From Halicephalobus mephisto (taxonomy: Eukaryota > Nematoda > Chromadorea > Rhabditida > Panagrolaimidae): a stretch of 64,000 bases of DNA. Below the pieces are notes generated by a model. That model was not told where the DNA came from and did not search any database. It saw only the letters and a list, made by a program, of their open reading frames with translations. A program made the position numbers and the translations under genes. The stretch spans positions 186,001-250,000 of the forward strand of contig SWDT01000049.1 in assembly GCA_009193035.1 (NCBI GenBank). Reading direction: 5' to 3'. Positions 23,400 to 35,791 of the stretch are shown here, in pieces (positions within the stretch are counted from its first letter, which is position 1; each line of letters begins with the position of its first letter).

Positions 23400-24302
23400 T
23401 TTTTTCAAATTTCATATATCAAATTAAATTTTTTAGGTAAAAGAGTTTTTTAATACATAGTTTTTTATTTAAATTTTACAATATTTATTGATAAATTAGT
23501 GAAATTATATACTTTTTGATGTATTATGTTTTTTAAGATTTCATATATCAACTTTTAATTTTTAGGTAAAGTAGTTTTTTATTTAAATTTTACAATACTT
23601 ATTGATAAATTAGTGAAATTATATACTTTTTGATGGATTATGTTTTTTTAAGATTTCATATATCAACTTTTAATTTTTAGGTAAAGTAGTTTATTTAATT
23701 TTTTTTAAATTTCTATATTTATTGATTTTTAGTAACTCTTTTGACTTTTTAATAGATTTTTACTTTTTTTTTTGTAAATTTTGTGTTTTGTTTTGAAAAT
23801 TGATATATGAAATTTGATTTTTTAGGTAAAGTAGTTGTTTTTATTTTTTCTAAATTTCACAATTTTTCGAATTTTATTAACTTTATTGATCGGTTAATGT
23901 AATTTTATCCATTATTTGATGGTCTATGTGTCTTATTTAAAAATTCATATATCAATTTCAATTTTTTTAAGTAGAATAACTAGTTTTATTTTTAGTTTTT
24001 ATTAAATTCCATCAATTTTACCGACCAGTTAATAAAATTTTATTTATTTTTTTTGTAAATTTTGTTTTATTTTGGAAATTGATATATGAAATTAAATTTT
24101 TTAGGTAAAGTAGTTATTTTAATTTCTTAATATTTTTATTTATTTTTTTTGTAAATTTTGCTTTATTTTGGAAATTGATATATGAAATTTAATTTTTTAG
24201 GTAAAATAATTATTTTAATTTTTTAATATTTTAATTTTTTATTTTTTTTTTGTAAATTTTGTTTTATTTTGAAAATTGATATATGAAATTTGATTTTTTC
24301 AG
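23400..24302 (+). repeat. Array of about eight units with joined splice acceptor and donor motifs
   Basis: Each unit (about 95-145 bp) has TTTCATATATCAA or its complement TTGATATATGAAA, then AATTTTTTAG|GTAAAGTAGT. AG|GT junctions lie at 23436, 23565, 23680, 23825, 24104 and 24200; one unit (about 23940-23990) has lost the motif. The last unit ends TTGATTTTTTCAG|GTGG at 24302 and looks like the real acceptor of the first bpl-1 coding exon. The array therefore looks like a repeated, decaying copy of that acceptor region. Confidence 0.7.
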
Positions 24303-24382
24303 GTGGAATAACAATGGATCGTTATTATATGACAAATTATTTCCAATGATTTACTATGTAAAGCCAGATAAATCTCGAGGAG
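24303..24382 (+). promoter_or_regulatory. 5' leader of bpl-1 with short upstream ORFs
   Basis: The exon starts after TTTTTTCAG (24302), possibly a trans-splice site. Before the chosen ATG at 24383 there are upstream ATGs out of frame, including one at about 24313 that encodes a short peptide ending in TGA. The main frame has a TAA just upstream, so 24383 is its first ATG. Upstream ORFs may lower translation. Confidence 0.4.
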
Positions 24383-27300
24383 ATGCTGTTTTTTGCGTGG
24401 TCGCTGGTTCTGTCTGCGGTCAACTATGCTCGAAAACAAAAACTCACAGCGATTCTTCAACGTCATTTGTATTCTCCGGATGCTTGTCAAACAGGATTTG
24501 TATGCAAAAAAATTTCGAAAAAATTATTCGGAAATTTTTTAACTTCGGAATCAGATTCGGGACCTTCTTCGGCCAGGACCGGGGCTCTGGTCCGGGCCCC
24601 CTCCGAACCCGCGATCAGCCGGGATTCAAGTGTCGTACTGTATCGGACAGAAGAACTAGAAATTACCGTAATACCGAAACCGGAACCTTTGCAGATAACC
24701 GATTGGACGCTGTTCACAGAAGACATTCGAAAAAAATCAATTTTTATCCCGAACCATTGCCCCAGGGTGTCGTTCATCGCCGTTATTGCTGTTAATGAAA
24801 ATTACACGGGTAGTCAAGACGATTTGAACAAAATCGTTCCTGTTGAAGGCCAAACGGGTCAAGGAGAGGACAACGAACTCAACACTGATGTTCACACCGG
24901 CGTCGCTCCAGTTTTGGTTAGTTTTTATTTTTTTAAATATTAAAATTAAAAATTAATATATACTTTTTCGAATTTTTTAAATTCTCGTCTAAAACAAAAA
25001 AAATAAATTTTGAACAAAAATTGATTCAATTTTTTCGTTTCGAGAGTTCCGAAAATTCGTGTCGAAACAATTTCGAAAAACTTTCATTTTTTGAAATTTT
25101 TGAATTCCCGCGGAAAAATAAAAAACACTTTAAAAATGGTAAATCTGGTTATTTTCGAGAAAATCAATTTTTTTCGTTTCGAGAGTTCTGAAAATTCGTG
25201 TCGAAACAATTTCGAAAAACTTTCATTTTTGATTTTTACAATAGTACGGTAATTCATATATCGATGTCCTTCCAGATAAGCTCAATAGCAAATCAGATTG
25301 CTTTCCGTCGACACAAACCAAACGAGGTCCTTTATGAAACAGACTTGGATAATTTTTACTCAGTCATCTTTCAATGGTCAGAATCTGCACTTTTCGAATT
25401 TTCAGGAAAAGGAATCATCAAGGAAATCCAAAGTAAGTTGGATTAGTGTATATATGTATATATGTATATATGTATATATGTATATATATTTTTATTTAAT
25501 TTACGATATATGTTTTTTTTATAGTTTTTATATATCATTTGTCATTTATGTCAATTACGTATGGTTTTTGATGTATCGACTGTGATATATAACTTTTTAA
25601 AATTACTTTTTGTATTTTAATTATTATAGTTTTTCGTAGATTATTTGTTACTTATTTTGATCATATATGGTTTTTGATATATCGATTTTTGGGTTACTTT
25701 TTATATATCGTTTTTATGTTGCTATTTATTATTATTTATTGTTATTTATTGTTTATTATGCATTAATATCGCTTTTTTCAGCTGTGCAATTGCCAGATTT
25801 GGCCCAAAAAAACGAAAACTTTTTGTTTTCTGCCGCTCTGCCTTATGCTTCCACCGGAGCTTTGACTGTTCCTTCGAGTTTCAAAAATCGTAAACCGTTT
25901 ACTTTGCTCGAATACTTGTATCTTAAGGACTTGTTTGGAGAATTGTTCGACTTAGATAACGAATGGAGAAATCTGAACGTGGTTCCGTCACAGATGAACG
26001 AATACGCTTTTTATCGAAGTGATTCCGCTTTGAACAGGGCTATTTCCTCTCCGGGTTCGTCGTATTCGAGTACTAGAAGGTACTGGAATGTTTGTTACTG
26101 TAATAATAAGACAATAATCATAATGTTGGAAATTTTGTTTTTTTGGAATTTTTGAATTCCCGCGCGAGAGCGAGTGGAAACAGGAAAATGGTAAATTTGG
26201 CAACTGCAGAAATCGACTCGCTCTTTTTTAATTTCGTTTTGAGAGTTCTGAAAACTCGTGTCGAGATAATTTTGTAAAAAATTTAATGATTTTTTAAATT
26301 CCCGCCGAAAAAATTAAAAAATGACAAAAGTGGCAAATTTGGTAATTTTACAAAAAAATTAATTTTTATTTTTTTTAATTTAAAAAATTTTTTTATTAAT
26401 TTTCGATTTTTTAAAGAAGTTTATTCAGAAGAAGAACGAGAAGAGCCCTTCCTCCAACGACGACTCCATCGACTCGTTCATCGTCTTCTCGTCGGTCTTG
26501 TTCTCCAGACATCGATATCCCGAGTCAATCCCAGATTCCTGCTTATCTTAAAGAATTGAGAAAACAAAACGGCCATACAATTGATCGAAGAAGAACTTGC
26601 AGTCTCAACGAGTCCCATAGCAAGTAAGTTTTTTTTAATTTTCTAATTTTTAAAATTTTAATTTCTTTAGAATTCTAATTTTTCTTAAATTTCTTTTAAA
26701 TTTTCTACTTTTTAAAATTTAATTTTCTTAGAATTTAAATTATTTTTAAATTTCTTTTACTTAAAATTTTAATTTTTTTAAAATTTTTTATTTTTTAAAA
26801 TTTAATTTCCTTAAAATTTTAATTTTTTTTAAATTTCTTTTAATTTCCTATTTTTATTTTCATTTTTTTCAAACTTTAATTTTAATTTTAAAACTTTTTA
26901 AAATTTTTATTTTTCTTTGACATTTCTAGAAATTTGTATCTGGATATTTTTGTAGAAAAAATTTTTATTTTAATCATAGTGTAATATTTAATTAATTTTC
27001 TTCATAATTACTTTTGGTTTCCAAAAATATTTCATAATTATCAATTTTCAGAAGCAGTCATTGTTCTCCTTCCATAACCCTTGATGACTTGCTCGAGGAC
27101 ATAAAGTACATCGATTACAGGTTGGTTTAAAAAATATAAACAAATTAAAAAAAATAAATTGAATTTTTAAAAATATTAAATTTAAAAGAAAAATTAATTT
27201 TAAAAATTGTTTTAAATTTTTCAGAAATATTAAATTTTAAAAATTGTTTTAAATTTTTCAGAAATATTAACTTTACAAAATTAATTAAATTAAAAAAATT

Positions 27301-30300
27301 AATTTTAAAAATTCTGTTAAATTTTTCAGAAATATTAATTTTACTAAATTAATTAAATTAAAAAAATTAATTTTAAAAATTTGTTAAATTTTAAAAAATC
27401 CATTGAATTTTCCGAAAATATTAAATTTCTTTCGTGTGAAATTTTTTATTTTTAGTGCATTAGAGATTGAAAATCTAAAAATAACAACTGTCAATTAAGA
27501 CTTGATGAATTCCGTGCCAATGTCATGAAAAAATCATGTCAAGTTTTATTATTTCTATTTTGTCTATATCTGGAATATGATATTCACAAAAATAAAAATG
27601 AATATTTTTAAAAAATAATTTTGAAAAGGATTTTCTATGTTAGATTTTTTTTAAAATGGTCTTAACTGGAATTTTTTAGATTTTAAAAATTTTCAATAAA
27701 TATTTTTAAAAATAGTTTTTATTTTAAATTTTTTTAAAAATGGTCTTAACTGGAATTTCTTAGATTTTTGAAATTTAAAAAATTTTTAATAAATATTTTT
27801 AAAAATAATTTTGGAAATAGTTTTTTTTAGATTTTTAAAAAAGTTATTTTTTATAAAAAATTTAAAACGATTTTGAAAAAAATTCGAAGAATTTTTAATT
27901 TGAATGTTTATTTGAAAGTTGTTTTTTTATAAAAATTAAAAATGAGCTTTTTTACGAAATTACTTCGACTCGAATTTCTGGAAGTTTCCAATATTTTTCG
28001 TTTCAGATGGTTTTGAAAGTTTTTATTGGATACTAAAATGTTTGAAAAATTTCCATAAAACTTCAGAAGGCTCAAAAACTTTTAATGAAATTATATTTTG
28101 TTAAATATAAAATTAAAAAATTAACTTTTTTTACCAAATGGTCTCGACACGAATTTTCGGAATTTTTAGTTTAAATGATTTTAGGTGTTTTTAAATTTAA
28201 ATATTTTAAGAAATTTTATTAAGTTTTATTTTGATAAATATAAAAGTAAAAAATTAACTTTTTTACGAAATGGTCCCGACACGAATTTCCGGAATTTTTA
28301 GTTTAAATGATTTTAAATATTTTTATGTTTTATAAAATTATTTTTTGATAAATATAAAATTAAAAAAATTAGTTTTTTCACGAAATGGTCCCGACACGAA
28401 TTTTTGGAATTTTTAGTTTAGAAGATTTTAAATATTTTTATTGTTTATTTTTTAATATTCTAAAAATTTTCACAAAAAGTAAAAAAAACTGAAAAACTTG
28501 TGAAATTTTCAAAAATTTCAGAATTCTATTTATAAAAGAATTTTAAAATAGTTCTTCTTTTCAATATTTGGAAACGTTTTATTTTCTGTTTATGTCTATT
28601 AACTGGCCTCAAGTTTTCCGGAAGTTCCGTTCTAGATAGTTTGAGACAATTTTTTCAAATCGCGTGACTATTACGGTATTTTTTTAAATTTAACAGATTT
28701 AAAACTTTTATTTTTCTTTAAAATTTGGAACTTTAAAATTTCTATTTTTTAAATTTCTTTATTTTTTTTAAATTTAAAAGTTTTTATTTTTTAAAATCTT
28801 TGTTTTTAAAATTTTTTTTTAAAATTTTAAAATTTTCTTATTTTTTTTTTAAATTTTAAAATTTTAAAATTTTCTTATTTTTTTTTTAAATTTTAAAATT
28901 TTTTTGCATGCATGATTGCAAATTTAAAATTTTTTAAAACTTTTTTTTAAAATTTATAAAGTTAATTTTGTTTATCAAAGTTTGGAAACCATGTGAGATG
29001 CTTAAAATTGCCATAGTTAAAAAACTGCGTCATACTTTACTTATTTACTAAATTGAGACTATGAGTTGGTGGTTTTTTCTAACATTTGTTTTTATTCAAA
29101 AAATGGAAAATGGCAAAATACTTTTTTTGGTTTTTTGTTATTTTTAGGATTAGTGGTCTGTAGAATTTTCTAGAATTTTAGAAAAATTTTAAATTTTTAG
29201 TTTTTTATTAAATTAGAAAATTAAAAACTTTATTTTAAAAAATAAAAAATTTAGAGATTTTTAAAATTCGTGTTAGGAGTATTTTATAAAATTTTTTATT
29301 AAGTTTGAAAATTTAGAAATTTTTAAAATAAAGAAATTTGAAAATTTTTAAAATAAAGAATTTTGAAAAATTTAGAAATTTTTAAAAATAAAGAAATTTG
29401 AAAAATTTAGAAAATTCTAAAAATAAAGAATTTTGAAAAAGTTAGAAATTTTTAAATAAAGAATTTTGAAAAAGTTAGAAATTCTAAAAATAAAGAATTT
29501 TGAAAAAGTTAGAAATTTTTAAATAAAGAAATTTGAAAATTTTTAAAAGAAATTCGTTCCGAGAGTATTTTGTAAAAAAATTAATTTTTTTATAATATAA
29601 TTAATTACAAAATCATAAAGACTACTGTAGTTTTTATAAAGATATAAAAATCTTAATTTCTTAGTTTTAAAGATGTTTTTATTTTTAAAATTAAAAATTT
29701 CGTTTTAAAATTATATTGAAAAAAATATTTTTAATTTTTGTAATAAAATTGACGAACATGTTTTTCGAAATTTTTTATTTAAAAAATCAATAATTTTTGT
29801 ACTTTTTGAAATTTTTAATTTCTGGGTTCTACAGTAACACGAAGAACATAATTAACTAAAAATTGTTTTTAAAAAAAATAATTATAGTAATTTGGAAAGT
29901 TCGGTTTTTTAGTCATGTGTACGATACCTAGGAGATTACCTAACAACTGTTCTACAAATATTTTGAAATTTCTTTATTATTAAATTTATTTTTTTAAATA
30001 TTTAAAATTTTTTATTATTTAATTTTTCTAAATACTTTGGATTTTTTAATTTTTATTTAATTTATTTTTTTATATTTAAAATTTTTTATTATTTAATTTT
30101 TCTAAATATTTTGGATTTTTTAATTTTTAATTTATTTTTTTAAATATTTAAAGTTTTTTATTATTTAATTTAATTTTCTAAATATTTCGAATTTTTTCAG
30201 CTCTATTGAAGAAGAATCCTTGGAATCCACGACTGCGAGAGAATCAAATCCAGAAACTATAAAATCTCCAAGAAATAAAAACTCCAAAATTCAAACAGAA

Positions 30301-33300
30301 TTGGAATCTTTTTTAAATAATCAAGAAACGAATTCTAACGGTCATCAATATTCGTCAGAATCGGATAAAGAAAATCCAAAAAATTGGTTTAAAAATTTTA
30401 GAAAACTTTCAACTTCGAAAAAATTTTCAAGAATGGCTGAAACTCTTGCAAAAAAATTTCATCTTAATGTCAACAACATAGAAAATGAGGTAATTTTAAA
30501 TTAAAAATTTTAATAAAAAAAGTGATTTTAATAAAAAATAAATTTTTAATTCAAAAAAATAATTTTTTAAAGATGAATTTCAATAAAAAAATAATTTTTT
30601 AAAGATGAATTTTAAAAAAAAAATAAATTTTTAAAGATGAATTTTAATAAAAAATAATTTTTTAAAGATGAATTTTAACAAAAAAATAAATTTTTAAATA
30701 TAAATTTCAATAAAAAAAATGATTTTAATAAAAAATAAATTTTTAAAGATGAATTTTAATTAAAAACAACTTTATTAAATAAAATTTTTGATTTAAAAAA
30801 ATTACTTTAGTGAAAAATAATTCTTTAAAGATGATTTTAATTAAAAAATAATTTTTTTTCAAGTAATTTTATTTTTAAAAAATTAATTTTTTTAAGAAAA
30901 ATTTGAAATTTTGAATTTTTGGAAATAAAATTAACGATTTTTTAGCTTGTTTCTGAGACAATATGCCGAAAACGATTCGCTAGTCTTGTTCCAGGAAGCG
31001 AAATTTCTCAGGATATCCAAAAACAAAGAGGATCTGACATGAGTAAGTCATTCGAAATTTTGAAACATCATCAATTTGGCGAAATGTGAATAGAAACTTA
31101 CATTTCGTCAAAGATATTAAATTTTTAATTTTTAAAAAATGAAAATTTTTAGTTTTAAAAAAAATGAAAACTTTATTTTAAAAATTATTATTCAATTTAT
31201 CATTTTTGTACAATTTTGGCGGAATGTGAATGAACGTCCATTCGTGTTTCGCCGAAGATGCGCACTGGGATTTTTGTGCGAAATGTTCCTTGACGGAGCG
31301 AGTGAACAACCTTGGTCGTTTTTTGCACTTTATCTCGATCAACGATACCGGAACTTTGGGATGGACGATGTTTTTGTTTTTTTCTCGTTCGTATAAGGTT
31401 GTTAATTATTTCAAAATGTCCGATGCTGTTACTGCTTATTGTTTTTTGACAGATTACTTGATTCCTTCGAGTAATGGATTTAATTTAGGAAGATATAAAA
31501 AAGGTTTTTTATTTTATTTAGTAATTTTATATGAGAAAATTTTAGTTCATGGCAGAAGACGGTCTTTGAGTCCTTTTACGTTGTCTATTGTGGCCAATTA
31601 TGTCAACCACAAACCGACCACTCTGGCAAACACGGCCGCCATCGGAGCCCAGTCCAGACTGATCGCCAATAGTGAGAACTTTGTTCGACGAAGAAGTTGC
31701 ACTCCAACAAGAAGGAGATTCCACAGTATTCCCGGGAAGCCAAATGGAGGAACGTTGTCGACGATAGAAGACAAAATTGAATCAAAACCTCCTCAGAAAC
31801 CCCCTACAGTAAGTTTAATGAAGAAAAAATTAAAATTTATATATGAATTTTTTAGATTTTGGTCTACACAGCTAATGATAATCAACTTTTTAAAAGAATT
31901 TTTGATTCTTTAATTAAAATTTTGCCTGGAAATACTTATACAGTATTCCATTTGTCAACGAAGGCCCTGATCAGCGAACCATGGATCGACGAAAACGCTG
32001 TTTGTGTTCTTTTGGCCGACACGAAGACCCTCGGGGATTTGGCCTGGTCGAGATTACAGAATTATTTTATTCATGTAAGTTTAAAATTAAAAATTATATA
32101 ATTTTGTAAAATTTTAGTCAGGAAAAATAATATTTCTATGTCAAAATAGTTTATTAGCGAATTTGACTAATTGTAATTCTGCAAAAAAACAAGCAAATTT
32201 GTTGAAAAATGCATTCGGAAACAAAAATGCTTCAGTATCTTTGGGAAAAGATTTCGAAATATTCTTGAAGAAATCGTTGAATTCGTTATCCAAAAACAAA
32301 CAAGTCAATGAAACTTTCCACGCCAAAGATCTCGTTGGAGGATATAAGTATTCTGTTGTATTCCACAAAAAACCAGGTAAGTTTATAATTATTAAAAAAA
32401 ATTGAATTATTTATGAAATTTTAATATTAAAAAAATCGAATTATTTTTGAAAATTTTAATATTAAAAAAATTGAATTATTTTTGAAAATTTTTTTTATTA
32501 AAAAAAATCGAATTATTTTTGAAATTTTTTATTAAAAAAATTGAATTATTTTTGAAAATTTTTTTATTAAAAAAATCGAATTATTTTTGGAAGTTTTTTT
32601 TACTAAAAAATTGAATTATTTTTAGGAATTTTATTATTAAAAAGTTTTACTATTCGAATTTCTTTTAAATTGAGTTATTTTAAAGAATTTTATTAAAAAT
32701 TGAATTAAGTAAAAAGTTAAAACTAGAAAATTCCTGTCTTTAATGAGTTACTGTAGTGCTGGATAAGATTTGTTATATCCACAAGTACTTTTGCATATAA
32801 TTGCTTTTTGGATATAGATAAAGTTTATGTACCCTAATTTTGGAGTTTCTGGATCTAGGTGAAATATATTTGTAAAAAAACTATTTACGAAATTTCGTAG
32901 GAATAGAATGCTGAAATTACAGATTACTGTAGTTTCTGGAAATTTCTGAAAATTGGTTTCAGTATTATTTTGTAAAAAATTCACTTTTTTGGTTTTTTGT
33001 AGTAGTATTATTAACTACGAAATAATTGCTGATTAAAGTAGAAATTACAGATTACTGTAATCTCCAAAAATTCGTTTCAAAACCGTTTTGTAGAAAATAT
33101 ACTTTTTGATTTTTTTGTTTTAACTTATGAAATCGTACAAAATTAAGAAATAATTGCTGATTAAAATAGAAATTACAGATTACTGTAATCTTCAAAAATT
33201 CGTTTGAAGACCGTTTTGTAAAAAGTAAAAAAAATCAAAAAGTATAAGTGTTTTAACTTTTAGAGACTCCTCTGTTACTGTACATGGAAAATTCCCAAAA

Positions 33301-34708
33301 TAATGCCTCTGCTTTGTTTTCTGATGCTACTGCTGATGAGCTTCTGGCCGGTGGAGGAACTTCTTTGATCGCAGATGCCATGAGGAGATTGGGGATTCAA
33401 CTAATTGATGATCAGGAAATTCCGAATCTTACTCAAGGGTATTTCATGTGTGAACTGGACAGATTGACCTGGAATATGGAAGGATTAAAATATGGAGAAG
33501 AAATAGGCGCAAATCCGAAATTATATTTTGAATCAAATGATATTTCTAAAAATGAGAATTTTTCGAAAATATCTAATTCGATTTTGCCGATAGAAGTTAG
33601 AAAAAGGAAATTAGGATTTCCTAATTTTGTTAAATTTAATACAGAAGAATATTATAATTTTTTAAAAACAAAATCCCTAGGAAAAGCTATAGTGTTTATT
33701 CCGGTATGTGAAACAACAATGAAAATTTCGAAATCTTTATTAACAGCAATTCCGAAATATGATGGAATTCTCGTCATTGCTGGACGTCAAACGAATGGAA
33801 ATGGAAGAAGTGGTAATCAATGGTTGTCTCCAGAAGGATGTGCAATGTTTAGTTTTAGTTTTAATATTCCACTTAATTCAATATTGGGACAATCAGCGTC
33901 GTTTGTTCAACATATTTTGGCTGTTTCGATGGTTGATGCTGTTATTTCTATTTTAAAAATGAATGATTTTTCATTAAAAATAAAATGGCCAAATGATTTG
34001 TATTTTAATAGATTATTTAAAATGGGTGGAATATTAGTGACGTCATCGATATCTGGTGAAATGCTTCATTGCGTTATTGGAGCTGGATTAAATGTGGCTA
34101 ATAGTAAACCTACAGTATGCTTGAATGACATGTTGCCTGAGGATTCGGACAAGATTTTGACTGTAGAAGAAGTCATTGCTGAAACGATGAATAAATTTGA
34201 ACGTAATTAAAATTTTTAAAATTAGAATTAAATTAATTTTTTTAGATTATGTTTATCTTTTTGAAAATAATGGAAAAGAAGCATTTTTGAAGAAATACTA
34301 CGACTTCTGGCTTCATACGTAAGAATTTTTTAATTTTATATATTTTTAAAATTAATTTAAAATCGAAAAATATATAAAAATAGAAATTTTTGTATATTTT
34401 TAAATTGAAATTTTTATATTATTTAATTTTAAAATTAAATTGAAATTTTTATATTTTTTAGTTTTAAAATTAAATTGAAACTTGTATATTTTTAGTTTTA
34501 AATTGTAACTTTTAGAAGAGAAGAAGTAACGATTCTGAATGGAGACACCGGAGCCAAGGAAAAAGTTATCATCAGAGGACTGGACACTTATGGTTTCCTC
34601 GAGGTTAGGAGCAAACAGACTGGCAAACTCTTCAGTGTCTACGATAACGGCAACACTTTTGACATGATGAAGGGGTTGATTAGACCGAAAAATAGAGTTC
34701 AGTCGTGA
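24383..34708 (+). CDS. bpl-1: Holocarboxylase synthetase (biotin protein ligase)
   Basis: Joins biotin to the lysine of carboxylases through biotinyl-AMP. Exons: 24383-24916, 25276-25432, 25782-26079, 26417-26623, 27052-27120, 30201-30489, 30946-31042, about 31258-31503, 31546-31808, 31856-32074, 32118-32376, 33264-34202, 34246-34318, 34516-34708; about 1,280 residues. The N-terminus is hydrophobic (MLFFAWSLVLSAVNYARKQK), as in some long HLCS forms. Next comes a serine/arginine-rich region, then the eukaryotic HLCS N-domain (ILVYTANDNQ, LISEPWIDENAV) and the ligase domain with GNGRSGNQW (about 1054), KWPNDLYF (about 1120), KMGGILVTS and IGAGLNVANS. The C-terminal cap ends DNGNTFDMMKGLI. All junctions keep phase. 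The acceptor at 31257 (CGCCGAAG) is poor; an alternative start at ATG 31230 is possible. Introns are rich in repeats. Confidence 0.88.
25447..25490. repeat. Microsatellite (GTATATAT)n
   Basis: About five copies of the 8-base unit GTATATAT begin a few bases after the donor of the bpl-1 exon ending at 25432. It lies within the intron. Confidence 0.85.
27121..30200 (+). other. 3.1-kb bpl-1 intron with several repeat families
   Basis: No exon is visible. Contents: AT repeats 27130-27420; units with TTTTTAAAAATGGTCTTAACTG at 27640-27800; three copies of a unit with ACGAAATGGTCCCGACACGA at about 28130, 28265 and 28380; TTTAAAATTTT runs 28680-28970; a 30-bp AATAAAGAATTTTGAAAAAG repeat at 29290-29560; and a repeat of TTTTTATTATTTAATTTTTC at 29970-30190 that ends at the acceptor. 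Confidence 0.55.
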
Positions 34709-34845
34709 TTTGTACTATAAATATTGGTTAATCAGAAGTTAGTCATTTGGAAGAGTTCTTTGAGTTTTTGGTTAGTGATTTCGTTCTTGTTTTTTCAAAG
34801 GAGCTAGTTGAGAAAGTAATGATGGTATTTGGATTATCCTGATTC

Positions 34846-35179
34846 TTAGTTTTTCGGTTGATGAATAATGTTGTCCTTTTGTCCAGAGTAATCCCTGTCA
34901 GAAATGACGAATTCTGAAAGATATGAAAGGAAATAAAGACCATTAACTTACGTTTTTGTTTCATTTTATAAAAGTCAAAGATCGGATTTCGAGGTGGGAC
35001 TTTGGATCTTTCGTTTTGAGGAATGATTTTTGATTCGTAAATCCAGATAAGACAAATTTTGGGGGTAGAGAAATCTGAATGTTGTCTTAGAACGAAAAGT
35101 TCGGATTTTTACCTGGGATTTTGATCGTTAATCTTGGTGGAACGGAACGCTGGTCTTCAAGTTTCTGAAGTTGATTCAT
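34846..35179 (-). CDS. Possible small gene, 85 residues or more, convergent with bpl-1
   Basis: Three minus-strand pieces join in phase across two 38-bp introns with normal ends: 35179-35113, 35074-34952 and 34913-34846. From the ATG at 35179 the product starts MNQLQKLEDQRSVPPRLTIK, continues with FSTPKICLIWIYESKIIPQN and ends SGQKDNIIHQPKN. The frame stays open upstream of this ATG for about 16 codons, so a longer 5' part is possible. A second open stretch at about 35250-35420 (minus strand) containing EEGSLEEEALIKSF could be an earlier exon. The introns are GTAAAAATCC...ATTCAG and GTAAGTTAAT...CTTTCAG. No family is recognised. Phase agreement is the main support. Confidence 0.4.
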
Positions 35180-35791
35180 AAGCACTAGGTTCGGAATTTG
35201 AATCCTCTTCTTGCATCTTCTGGAGTACTGTACTTAGATATTCTTTGCTAAAGTCCTATGAACATAGGTTTAGTCAGTAAATTTGTCGATTCATATATGG
35301 CAAAGCTGAAGACAGAAAGATTCAGAAGTGGGACTTCGGATAGGCTAAACGATTTGATTAGAGCTTCTTCTTCAAGTGATCCTTCTTCTGTACATCGACG
35401 ATTATATATCAGACAATAACGATCGACAATTCCTTATTTAAGAACGAAAATAAAGATTCCTAAAAAAATTAAAAACTTACAAAAAAAATTACCTGATCAG
35501 GATTTATAAAGTTATATTCTCATCCGTCATGTGGATAACCTGTTAATCATACAGTATACTTTATGCAAGGAAGAAAAAATTAAAGAAAAAAGAAATTTTA
35601 ATGTTAAAAAAGACCGAAATCGGAATCCTATTCTGTCTAAAAGCACCGAACGTCGGAAACAGGGTCCCGCCGCGAAAAACGAACCGAAGCCGGACTTGTT
35701 CGTGTTTTGGCCCGCTCGATTCTGCACATTAACGAGGAAGTTTTGACTTTTTAATCGCTTTTTAAATCACTTCGAAAAGTAGAAATCCTTG
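35180..35791. other. Intergenic stretch between the small gene and TMEM222
   Basis: The stretch is of ordinary complexity and richer in G and C at 35610-35740. On the minus strand an ATG at 35729 opens 30 codons (MCRIERAKTRTSPASVRFSR...) before a stop, with a possible GTGC donor inside; this could be a first exon of the convergent small gene or a promoter CpG-like segment. It leaves only 62 bp to the TMEM222 start, so a shared two-way promoter is possible. Confidence 0.3.

Noticed and set aside
24283..24795. 170-codon frame overlapping the first bpl-1 exon
   Set aside because: It is an alternative frame of the exon. The frame from ATG 24383 stays in phase with the downstream exons and this one does not.
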